Shown piece by piece: positions 1 to 5,796 of a stretch of 5,868 nt of DNA. How positions within the stretch are numbered: position 1 is the stretch's first letter; each line of letters opens with the position of its first letter. Position numbers and translations under genes: made by a program. A model generated the notes under the pieces. It ran no database searches. It was not told the DNA's origin and saw only the letters and a list, made by a program, of their open reading frames with translations. Source of the stretch: JAXDLK01 sp034666665 (GTDB taxonomy: Bacteria > Desulfobacterota > Binatia > JACPRU01); assembly GCA_034666665.1 (NCBI GenBank), contig JAXDLK010000017.1, forward strand, positions 1-5,868, in the 5' to 3' direction.

Positions 1-514
1 GCCGCACGACTTCACCCACGAGCCATCCGAACGTGATCGCATGATACCCGTGCGCGGTGCCGGGCTCCCACCACGGCGGTTGAGCCGCGAGCGCGCGCGT
101 CATCGTGTCCCAGTCGAGCGCGGCCTCGGAGGGGAGCTTCTCGGCGATCGCGGGCAGACCTGCCTGGTGATCGAGGAGCCAGCGGACCGGGATCGCCTCC
201 TTGCCGGCTTCGGCGAATTCCGGCCAGTGATCGGCGACGCGATCGTCGAGATCGATGGTACTCCGAGCCGCGAGCAGGTGAGCGCAGATGGCGGTGGCTC
301 CCTTGGTCGAGGAGTGCACCATGGCGATCGTGTCGCGCTCCCAGGGGATTCCCCGCTCGCGATCCGCCAGGCCGCCCCACAGGTCCACCACCGTGCGGCC
401 GTCGACGATCACCGCGACCGCGGCGCCGACCTCTCCGCGGTCGGCGAAGTTCCTCTCGAGCTCGTCGCGCACGCGGCGGAACCGCGGGTCCGCGGTGCCC
501 GCGACGGCGCTCAC
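1..514 (-). CDS. Beta-lactamase-family serine hydrolase / class VIII esterase-like protein, N-terminal part (cut by window edge)
   Basis: This is the first 171 residues of a serine hydrolase of the beta-lactamase / penicillin-binding-protein fold, close to EstB-like family VIII carboxylesterases; the rest lies beyond the left edge. Such proteins are usually about 380-400 residues, so somewhat under half is seen. The visible catalytic motif is S-x-x-K at residues 68-71 (Ser68 nucleophile, Lys71 general base) in the context VHSSTKG. The second motif tyrosine is Tyr157 in GYHAITFGWLVGE, the YxA/YxN-type element of EstB-like proteins. The fold also shows in the strand and turn AVIVDGRTVVDLWGG (33-47) and in LLDHQAGLP (113-121). 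There is no signal peptide, so a cytoplasmic location is likely. The start is GTG at 514, which overlaps the TGA of the upstream reductase as GTGA; a GGAGG lies 10 bases before it. Substrate unknown; esterase, amidase or lactamase activity are all possible. The family is well supported. Confidence 0.88.
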   Translation of the reverse strand, partial: MSAVAGTADPRFRRVRDELERNFADRGEVGAAVAVIVDGRTVVDLWGGLADRERGIPWERDTIAMVHSSTKGATAICAHLLAARSTIDLDDRVADHWPEFAEAGKEAIPVRWLLDHQAGLPAIAEKLPSEAALDWDTMTRALAAQPPWWEPGTAHGYHAITFGWLVGEVVR

Positions 515-1482
515 CAGGAGTAGGCCTCCGGCGCCTCGCCGCCCGGCCCCGGAAAGATCTCGTCGAGCTGCTTCAGGGTCTCGGAGTCGAGGTCGGCGCG
601 CAGCGCGTCGAGGCTCTCGTCGAGCTGCGCGAGCGTCCGCGGGCCGATGATCGGCGCGGTCACCTGCGGGCGCGCGAGGACCCAGGAGAGCGCCACGGCG
701 GCGGGCTTCTTGCCGATCCGCTCGCACAGCGCTACGTACCGGACGAGCTGGCTTCCGTGGCGCTCGAGCAGCGCCCGGGCGGTGGAGCCGGCGCGCCGGC
801 CCTCGCGTGCGCCTCGGGAGCCGCCGCCGAGCACTCCGCTCGCGAGCGGGCTCCAGGGAACGATGCCGATGCCGTATTCCCGGCACGCCGGCACCACCTC
901 GAGCTCGATCGTGCGCTCGAGCAGGCTGTACTTGCTCTGCTCGCTCACGAGTCCGAGGAAGCTACGCGCAGAGGCGATCTGCTGCCCGGTCGCGATCTGC
1001 CAGCCCGCGAAATTGCTGCTGCCGACGTAGAGGATCTTGCCCTCGCGATGGAGCTGCTCCATCGCCTGCCAGATCTCCTCCCACGGCGTGTCCCGATCGA
1101 CGTGGTGCATCTGGTAGAGATCGACGTGATCGGTGCGGAGCCGTCGCAGGCTCTCCTCGCAGGCGCGCTTCACGTGATACGCGGAAAGGCCGCGGTCGTT
1201 CGGGCCGTCGCCCATCCGTCCGTAGACCTTGGTCGCGAGCACGATCGACTCGCGCCGCCCGCGGCCCTTCTCGATCCAGCGGCCGACGATCTCCTCCGTC
1301 CATCCCTCGCCGCGCTTCCAGCCATAGACGTTCGCCGTGTCGACGAAGTTGATGCCGAGCTCGAGCGCACGATCGAGGATCGCGTGGCTGTCCGGCTCGG
1401 TGGTCTCGGGGCCGAAGTTCATCGTTCCGAGACAGAGGCGGCTCACCTTGAGACCGGTGCGGCCGAGCCGAGCGTACTGCAT
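511..1482 (-). CDS. Aldo/keto reductase, NADPH-dependent (TIM-barrel oxidoreductase)
   Basis: A complete 323-residue aldo/keto reductase, the normal length for the YhdN/YajO/Tas-like groups that reduce aldehydes and ketones with NADPH in the cytoplasm. The catalytic tetrad is intact: Asp48 (FVDTANVYG), Tyr53, Lys85 (ATKVYGRMGD) and His126 (LYQMHHVD). The N-terminal beta hairpin plus first barrel strand is YARLGRTGLKVSRLCLGT. Cofactor-binding elements are SSN at 155-157, SPLASGVL at 211-218 and IIGPRT at 278-283. The loop after SGVL (219-232) is glycine- and arginine-rich and lacks the usual LTGKY-type segment, so the cofactor or substrate lid may be altered. The start is the ATG at 1482, behind a strong GGGAGG. 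It sits 17 bp downstream of ispH and overlaps the next gene by 4 bp, so it is the middle gene of an operon. Physiological substrate not predictable. Confidence 0.95.
   Translation of the reverse strand: MQYARLGRTGLKVSRLCLGTMNFGPETTEPDSHAILDRALELGINFVDTANVYGWKRGEGWTEEIVGRWIEKGRGRRESIVLATKVYGRMGDGPNDRGLSAYHVKRACEESLRRLRTDHVDLYQMHHVDRDTPWEEIWQAMEQLHREGKILYVGSSNFAGWQIATGQQIASARSFLGLVSEQSKYSLLERTIELEVVPACREYGIGIVPWSPLASGVLGGGSRGAREGRRAGSTARALLERHGSQLVRYVALCERIGKKPAAVALSWVLARPQVTAPIIGPRTLAQLDESLDALRADLDSETLKQLDEIFPGPGGEAPEAYSW
525..529 (-). promoter_or_regulatory. Ribosome binding site of the serine hydrolase, inside the reductase gene
   Basis: On the minus strand this reads GGAGG, 10 bases before the GTG at 514. 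It lies within the last codons of the aldo/keto reductase. Together with the GTGA start/stop overlap it decides the non-ATG start of the hydrolase and suggests translational coupling. Confidence 0.6.
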
Positions 1483-1489
1483 TTCACGT

Positions 1490-1495
1490 CCTCCC
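1490..1495 (-). promoter_or_regulatory. Strong ribosome binding site of the aldo/keto reductase
   Basis: The minus strand reads GGGAGG, 7 bases before the ATG at 1482. It fills most of the 17-bp gap after the ispH stop, which leaves no room for a separate promoter there and supports co-transcription. Confidence 0.75.
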
Positions 1496-1499
1496 GTGT

Positions 1500-2471
1500 T
1501 CAGCGGCCGGTGCCGGCTGCGGCGTCACGCACCTCGCGCGGGAGCGGGAACGCCACGTCCTCGTGCGCGGTGACGAGCTCTCGAGGTTCCGTCCAGCCGA
1601 GCTCGCGCAGCCGGGCGACGGTCTCCTCGACGAGCGCTTCCGGGGTGGAGGCTCCCGCGGTGACGCCGATCGAGCGCACCCCCGCGAGCATCTCCGGCTC
1701 GAGCATGCTGGCGTCCTCGATCCTCTGCGTCCGCGTTCCTCGACCGATCCCGACCTCGACCAGGCGCCGCGCGTTGCTCGATGCCGCCGAGCCGAGGACG
1801 AGCACGAGGTCCGTCCGTCCGGCGAGCTCCTTGACCGCCTGCTGCCGGTTCTGCGTCGCGTAACAGATGTCGTCCTTCTTCGGCAGCCGCACCGACGGGA
1901 ACCGCCGGCGTATCGCCGCGAGGATCGCACGCGTGTCGTCGACCGACAGCGTCGTCTGCGTGATCACCGCGACGCGGTCGGGATCGCGCACCGCGATCCG
2001 GTCCACGTCGTCTTCCGTCTCGACGAGGCGAATCTGGTCGGGAGCGTGCCCGAGCGTGCCTTCCACCTCGACGTGGCCGCGGTGGCCGACGAGCAAGATG
2101 TCGTACCCCTCGCGCGCGAAGCGGAGCGCCTCGAGGTGCACCTTGGTGACGAGCGGGCAGGTGGCATCGACGACCCGGAGCCCGCGCCCGCGCGCCTCTT
2201 CGCGCACCGATGGCGCGACTCCGTGAGCGCTGAAGACGAGCAGGCTGTCGGGCGGCACGTCCGCGAGATCGTCGACGAACCGCGCACCGCGGCTCCGCAG
2301 CCGCTCCACGACGTATCGGTTGTGCACGATCTCGTGTCGCACCCAGACGGGCGGGCCGTAGCGGTCGAGCAGGCGGTCGACGATCTCGATCGCGTAGGAG
2401 ACGCCCGCGCAGAAACCCCGCGGGCTCGCGACCCACACGTTGCCCGAGTCCGGAGCGGCGGAGGGCGTCAC
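1500..2471 (-). CDS. ispH: 4-hydroxy-3-methylbut-2-enyl diphosphate reductase (IspH/LytB)
   Basis: A complete IspH of 323 residues, the cytoplasmic [4Fe-4S] enzyme that makes the last step of the MEP pathway, reducing HMBPP to IPP and DMAPP. All key residues are seen by comparison with the E. coli enzyme: cluster cysteines Cys21 (PRGFCAG), Cys105 (DATCPLVTK) and Cys203 (KKDDICYAT); substrate histidines His50 (RHEIVHN), His83 (SAHGV) and His133; the proton-relay Glu135 (HVEVEGT); Thr173 (TQTTLSVDD); Ser231-Ser232-Asn233 and Ser275 (TAGASTPE). It should be active. The start is GTG at 2471, with AGG and GGCAGG-like bases 8-14 nt before it; this adds about nine residues to the usual N terminus. 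An alternative GTG at codon 12 would remove them, but no better start is evident. It lies 48 bp after the kinase gene and 17 bp before the reductase, all on the same strand. Confidence 0.98.
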   Translation of the reverse strand: MTPSAAPDSGNVWVASPRGFCAGVSYAIEIVDRLLDRYGPPVWVRHEIVHNRYVVERLRSRGARFVDDLADVPPDSLLVFSAHGVAPSVREEARGRGLRVVDATCPLVTKVHLEALRFAREGYDILLVGHRGHVEVEGTLGHAPDQIRLVETEDDVDRIAVRDPDRVAVITQTTLSVDDTRAILAAIRRRFPSVRLPKKDDICYATQNRQQAVKELAGRTDLVLVLGSAASSNARRLVEVGIGRGTRTQRIEDASMLEPEMLAGVRSIGVTAGASTPEALVEETVARLRELGWTEPRELVTAHEDVAFPLPREVRDAAAGTGR

Positions 2472-2519
2472 CCGCTCAACCTGCCACGCGCGCTCCCGCG
2501 GGACAACGCCGCGGATGGC

Positions 2520-4388
2520 TCAGCTCCGATGGCCCGCCGCCGCCGGCAGGTCGACCTCTCCCGCGCCATCGAGGGGCGCGAAGCGGATGCGGAAGGTCGT
2601 ACCGCGCCCCTTCGTGCTCTCCACCTCGAGGCGGCCGCCGTTCAGCTCGACGTACTGGCGCGTGAGCGCGAGGCCGAGCCCCGTTCCCTCGAAACGCCGC
2701 GTGTACCCGGACTCCTCCTGGGAGAACGGCTCGAACAGGCGGTTCAGGTACGCGGGATCGATGCCGATGCCGGTGTCGCGGACCTCGAGGCAGAGAGATC
2801 CTCGATCGTCGCGCACGTCGAGCGACACGCCGCCGCGATCGGTGAACTTGATCGCGTTGTCGAGCAGGTTCGAGAGACCCTGCAGCAGGCAGTACTCGTC
2901 GAAGTGGATCTGCGCACCCCGCGGCCCCGAGGTTCCCGTCAGCGAGATGCCCTTGGCGACGGCGATCGGAGCGAAGTCGGCGAGCAGACGCTCGACCAGG
3001 GGCGCGAGCTCGAGCATCCGCGGCGCGAGGTCGAACGCACCGGCCTCGATCTTGGAGAAATCGAGGATGCCGTGGATGGTCCGCATGAGTCGCTCGCCCG
3101 CACGCTGGATCGAGTCGAACGTGGCACCGAGGTTGCGCTCTCCGCTCTCGGCGAGCTCCTCGGCGATCAGCGAGTTGTAGCCGAGGATCACGTTCAGCGG
3201 CGTGCGGATCTCGTGACTCATGTTCGCCAGGAACGCGGACTTGATGCGCGAGGCGTCGAGCGCCTGATCGCGCGCATCGGCGAGGTCGCGCTCGACGCGC
3301 TTCAGCTTCTCGATGTCGCGAACGAACGACAGGGCGCAGGGCTCCCCCTCGAGATCGATGATCGTGGCCGACAGCAGCACCCAGCAGACGCTTCCGTCCG
3401 CGCGCAGGACTTGCGCTTCGACGTTCCGTACCACGCCGCTGCCGGCGAGCTCGTCTTTGAATCTCCGCTCGTCGTCGGCTTCGCTGAACAGTCGGAGGTC
3501 ACGCGGTCGCGTGCCGATCAGCTGGTCGCGAGCGTAGCCGGTGATCCGTGCGAGCTCCGCGTTCGCCTCCAGCCGGCGGCCGTCGAGCTGACGGCTGATG
3601 AGGATCCCGTCGACGCTCGCCTCGAAGATCCGACGGAACTTGCGCTCGCTCTCCTCGACCGCGCGCGCCTCGCCCTCGCGCCCGCTGACGTCGCTGATGA
3701 AGCCGACCATCATCCGCTCGGTGCCGCCGGTCAGGAAGTAGCCGCGGTCCTCGACGACGACGTACGCTCCGTCCGCACGACGAAAGCGGAACGTCACGTG
3801 GAGCAGCTGGCCGCCGGCGGCGGTGCGGTCGATCTCGGCGCGGACCCTCGCGCGGTCGTCGGGATGGACGAGGTCGAGAGCGGCCTCGACGTCGATCGGA
3901 AGATCCTCGACGTTGTACCCGGTGACGCCTTTGACGTTGCCGCTCCACTGCAGGGCACCCGTCGTCGGGGTCCAGCGGTAGAGCACCTGACCGCTGGCGC
4001 GGATCGCCGCCTCGAACTGGCTCTTCCAGCTGGCGAGATCCGCCGCGTACGCGCGAAGCGCGCGGTCGACCCGCTGGTGAGCCTGGTCGATGCGGTCGGA
4101 AGGCGCGCTCAGCAGGCGTGCGGCGGCGGGGGCCGAGGTCTCGGTCACGAGGAGCGTCGGCAGCTCGGGCCACCGCGCCCGGACGGCGTCGAGGAGGCGC
4201 CGGGAGTCAGGATCCCCGGCATCACAAGCCGCCGCGTCCACGGCGCCCGCCAGCGCCCCGGTGATCTCGTCCTCGATCGCGACGCTCCGCTCCTCGAACG
4301 CGAGACCACCGTCGCGGAGAGCCCGGGAGAGCCGCTCCCCCTGCTCGCGACGGCCGGCGACGATCAGCAGGCGCATCGGGCCGCTCAT
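2520..4388 (-). CDS. Soluble hybrid-type sensor histidine kinase: degenerate receiver - PAS - PAS - HisKA - HATPase_c
   Basis: A 622-residue two-component histidine kinase with no transmembrane segment or signal peptide, so a cytoplasmic sensor. Domains in order: receiver-like module at about 5-100; helical linker 101-130; PAS 1 at about 131-240 (RWTPTTGALQWSG, then LVHPDDRARV and FRFRRADGAYV); PAS 2 at about 247-362 (FRRIFEASVDGILI, then ITGYARDQLIG); HisKA with phosphoacceptor His392 in SHEIRTP; HATPase with N box Asn511 (NLLDNAIKFT), G1 DTGIGI (538-543), F box FEPF (552-555), G2 GTGLGL (568-573) and G3 GRGTTF (594-599). All kinase motifs are intact. The receiver keeps a possible acceptor Asp56 (AACDAG) and Thr82, but lacks the acidic pair after strand 1 (LIVAG) and a clear strand-5 lysine, so it is probably not phosphorylated normally. 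Start ATG 4388 with GGGG eight bases upstream; Met5 is an alternative. No response regulator is adjacent; signal unknown. Confidence 0.95.
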   Translation of the reverse strand: MSGPMRLLIVAGRREQGERLSRALRDGGLAFEERSVAIEDEITGALAGAVDAAACDAGDPDSRRLLDAVRARWPELPTLLVTETSAPAAARLLSAPSDRIDQAHQRVDRALRAYAADLASWKSQFEAAIRASGQVLYRWTPTTGALQWSGNVKGVTGYNVEDLPIDVEAALDLVHPDDRARVRAEIDRTAAGGQLLHVTFRFRRADGAYVVVEDRGYFLTGGTERMMVGFISDVSGREGEARAVEESERKFRRIFEASVDGILISRQLDGRRLEANAELARITGYARDQLIGTRPRDLRLFSEADDERRFKDELAGSGVVRNVEAQVLRADGSVCWVLLSATIIDLEGEPCALSFVRDIEKLKRVERDLADARDQALDASRIKSAFLANMSHEIRTPLNVILGYNSLIAEELAESGERNLGATFDSIQRAGERLMRTIHGILDFSKIEAGAFDLAPRMLELAPLVERLLADFAPIAVAKGISLTGTSGPRGAQIHFDEYCLLQGLSNLLDNAIKFTDRGGVSLDVRDDRGSLCLEVRDTGIGIDPAYLNRLFEPFSQEESGYTRRFEGTGLGLALTRQYVELNGGRLEVESTKGRGTTFRIRFAPLDGAGEVDLPAAAGHRS

Positions 4389-4409
4389 TGTGTGAACCCC
4401 GTGGTCGTC

Positions 4410-4425
4410 CGGATTGTAGCATCCG
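4410..4425. repeat. Short inverted repeat over the candidate kinase -10 element
   Basis: CGGAT at 4410-4414 faces ATCCG at 4421-4425, with 6 bases between, so the repeat encloses the candidate -10 hexamer. A further CGGAT lies at 4448-4452. The arms are perfect but only 5 bp, so chance is a real possibility. If functional it would be an operator for a repressor of the kinase block. Confidence 0.2.
4413..4421 (-). promoter_or_regulatory. Candidate extended -10 promoter for the kinase-ispH gene block
   Basis: On the minus strand the region reads TGCTACAAT, which has the form of an extended sigma-70 -10 element (TGnTACAAT, one mismatch from TATAAT). It stands out in an otherwise GC-rich gap. 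A start of transcription near 4406 would give a leader of about 18 bases before the ATG at 4388. No good -35 is seen at 17 bases (the site reads ACGGGA), which is tolerable for an extended -10 promoter. Pattern-based only. Confidence 0.4.
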
Positions 4426-4474
4426 CAGCTCGGTTTCCCGTCTCCCTCGGATGGTGGACGCCGTTCCCAGGCGC

Positions 4475-4480
4475 TATACG
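4475..4480 (+). promoter_or_regulatory. Weak candidate -10 box for the acyl-CoA dehydrogenase
   Basis: TATACG (within GCTATACGG) lies 24 bases before the chosen ATG at 4505, the only AT-leaning hexamer on this strand near the gene. No matching -35 is seen at 16-18 bases. A transcript would begin around 4486 with a leader of about 19 bases. If the upstream ATG at 4451 were the true start, this site could not serve. Confidence 0.2.
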
Positions 4481-4504
4481 GGGCCTCGCCTCCCCGCGCG
4501 ACGC

Positions 4505-5686
4505 ATGAAGCCGCCCCAAACGATCGATTTCGACAGCTCGCGGCCGTCCTCCCCCTACTATCGGGAGACGCATCACGAGTGGCGGACCCAGCTCCGCCGC
4601 TTCGTCGATCGCGAGATCACGCCGCACGTCGACGAGTGGGAGGAGGCCGGCGAAATCCCGCTCGACCTCTACCGCAAGGCGGCGGCGATCGGGCTGCTCG
4701 GTCTCGGCTATCCGGAGGAATACGGGGGCCTCAGCGCGGGCGTCGACCGGTTCCACGCGATCGTCACCGCCGAGGAGCTCGCTCGCTGCGGAGCGGGTGG
4801 CGTCAACGCGAGCCTGATGGTGCATGGGATCGCGATCCCGCCGATCCTCGCCTTCGGCACCGAGGAGATGAAGCGCCGGGTGGTTCCACCGGTGCTGGCC
4901 GGCGAGCGCCAGATCGCGCTTGCCGTGACGGAGCCGTCCGGCGGCTCCGACGTCGCGAACCTGCAGACGCGGGCGGAGCGTCAGGGCGATCAGTACGTGG
5001 TGAATGGCTCGAAGATGTTCATCACGGGTGGAATGCGCGCTCATCACTTCACCACCGCGGTCCGCACCGGCGGCCCGGGCCTCGGCGGCATCTCGCTCGT
5101 CTTGATCGACGCAGACCAGCCCGGCGTCACCCGGACCCCGCTCCGCAAGATGGGCTGGTGGTCGTCGGATACCGCGGCGATCTACTTCGACGACGCGCGC
5201 GTTCCGGTGGCGAATCGCATCGGGCCCGAGAACGGCGGCTTCCGCGGCGTCGTCCACAACTTCAACGGCGAGCGGCTGGGGATGGCGGCGAGCGCCATCG
5301 CGCTCGGGCGCGTCTGCCTCGAGGACGCGGTGCGCTGGGCGCAGGATCGAAAGACGTTCGGCAAGCGTCTCGCCGACCACCAGGTGATCCGGCACAAGGT
5401 CGCCGAGATGCTGCGGCAGGTGAACGCGGCGCAGGCGTACCTCGAGCACACGACGTGGCGCGCGGAGCAGGGCGAGACTCCCGTGGCCGACGTCGCGCTC
5501 CTCAAGGTGCAGTCGACGCTGACGCTCGAGTACTGCGCGCGCGAGGCGGCGCAGATCCTCGGCGGCGCCAGCTATCTCCGCGGCTCGCGCGTCGAGCGCA
5601 TCTACCGCGAGGTGCGAGTGAACGCGATCGGCGGCGGGTCGGAAGAGATCTTGCGCGACCTCGCGGCGCGCGAGATCGGCCTGTAG
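4505..5686 (+). CDS. Acyl-CoA dehydrogenase, isovaleryl-CoA/long-chain-type active site
   Basis: A 393-residue FAD enzyme of the acyl-CoA dehydrogenase family, usual length 380-400, which introduces the alpha-beta double bond into acyl-CoA and passes electrons to electron-transfer flavoprotein. Seen in order: N-terminal helical domain (20-135); signature 1 AVTEPSGGSDVAN (140-152); FAD and beta-domain element VNGSKMFITGG (166-176); C-terminal helical domain with WAQDRKTFGKRLADHQ (278-293), QILGGASY (350-357, Ser where Gly is usual) and VERIYREVRVNAIGGGSEEIL (363-383). The glutamate of the usual YEGT motif is absent (IGGGS); instead Glu256 in NGERLGMA aligns with the catalytic Glu254 of isovaleryl-CoA dehydrogenase. 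Substrates are probably branched or longer acyl-CoAs, including citronellyl-CoA-like ones. The ATG at 4505 is chosen because homology starts soon after it, though no good ribosome binding site precedes it; an in-frame ATG exists at 4451. Divergent from the kinase block and apparently monocistronic. Confidence 0.95.
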   Translation: MKPPQTIDFDSSRPSSPYYRETHHEWRTQLRRFVDREITPHVDEWEEAGEIPLDLYRKAAAIGLLGLGYPEEYGGLSAGVDRFHAIVTAEELARCGAGGVNASLMVHGIAIPPILAFGTEEMKRRVVPPVLAGERQIALAVTEPSGGSDVANLQTRAERQGDQYVVNGSKMFITGGMRAHHFTTAVRTGGPGLGGISLVLIDADQPGVTRTPLRKMGWWSSDTAAIYFDDARVPVANRIGPENGGFRGVVHNFNGERLGMAASAIALGRVCLEDAVRWAQDRKTFGKRLADHQVIRHKVAEMLRQVNAAQAYLEHTTWRAEQGETPVADVALLKVQSTLTLEYCAREAAQILGGASYLRGSRVERIYREVRVNAIGGGSEEILRDLAAREIGL

Positions 5687-5796
5687 AGGCCCCGCCTCGC
5701 GAACCTCGCCGGGATCACCCGGTACCGTCACGTCTTGTCTTCGAGCGAAGCATGAGGCACCGATCACGTCGATCCGAGGCAGCAAGTGGCCCGAGA
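5687..5796. other. Intergenic gap between acyl-CoA dehydrogenase and tRNA-Leu
   Basis: It holds no gene. It contains a hairpin CCGGG-ATCA-CCCGG (5709-5722) without a T tract and a small CTTC-GAGC-GAAG hairpin (5739-5750). Neither qualifies as a standard terminator, and no clear tRNA promoter is visible. Confidence 0.5.

Noticed and set aside
12..380. A minus-strand 122-codon frame near the left edge
   Set aside because: It is a shifted frame of the serine hydrolase; the correct frame holds the SxxK and tyrosine motifs and joins the GTG at 514.
757..1863. A 368-codon plus-strand frame opposite the aldo/keto reductase and the end of ispH
   Set aside because: Mirror frame of the reductase; no family features, and it runs on into low-complexity Ser/Arg-rich sequence.
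2494..2503. A 10-bp perfect palindrome (TCCCGCGGGA) between the kinase and ispH
   Set aside because: It is composed almost wholly of G and C in a very GC-rich window, has no loop or T tract, and can easily arise by chance. Not called a terminator or operator.
4388..4504. Upstream extension of the acyl-CoA dehydrogenase to the first in-frame start at 4388
   Set aside because: The extra 39 residues are Arg/Pro-rich, resemble no family member, and would cover the candidate promoters. The ATG at 4505 fits the family's N terminus.
1563..4508. A 981-codon open frame on the plus strand, opposite ispH and the kinase
   Set aside because: Its codons are exactly aligned with those of the real minus-strand genes, so it stays open merely because they lack TTA, CTA and TCA codons. 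Its product is a monotonous Arg/Asp/Glu/Ala/Val-rich sequence with no domain, and the two opposite genes have complete catalytic motifs.
5708..5723. Hairpin CCGGG-ATCA-CCCGG after the acyl-CoA dehydrogenase as a terminator
   Set aside because: The stem is only 5-6 bp and there is no T-rich run behind it, so an intrinsic terminator is not supported.
4385..5785. A 466-codon open frame on the minus strand opposite the acyl-CoA dehydrogenase
   Set aside because: It is codon-aligned with the real gene and explained by the same codon avoidance; no recognisable motif, His/Arg/Asp-rich composition.
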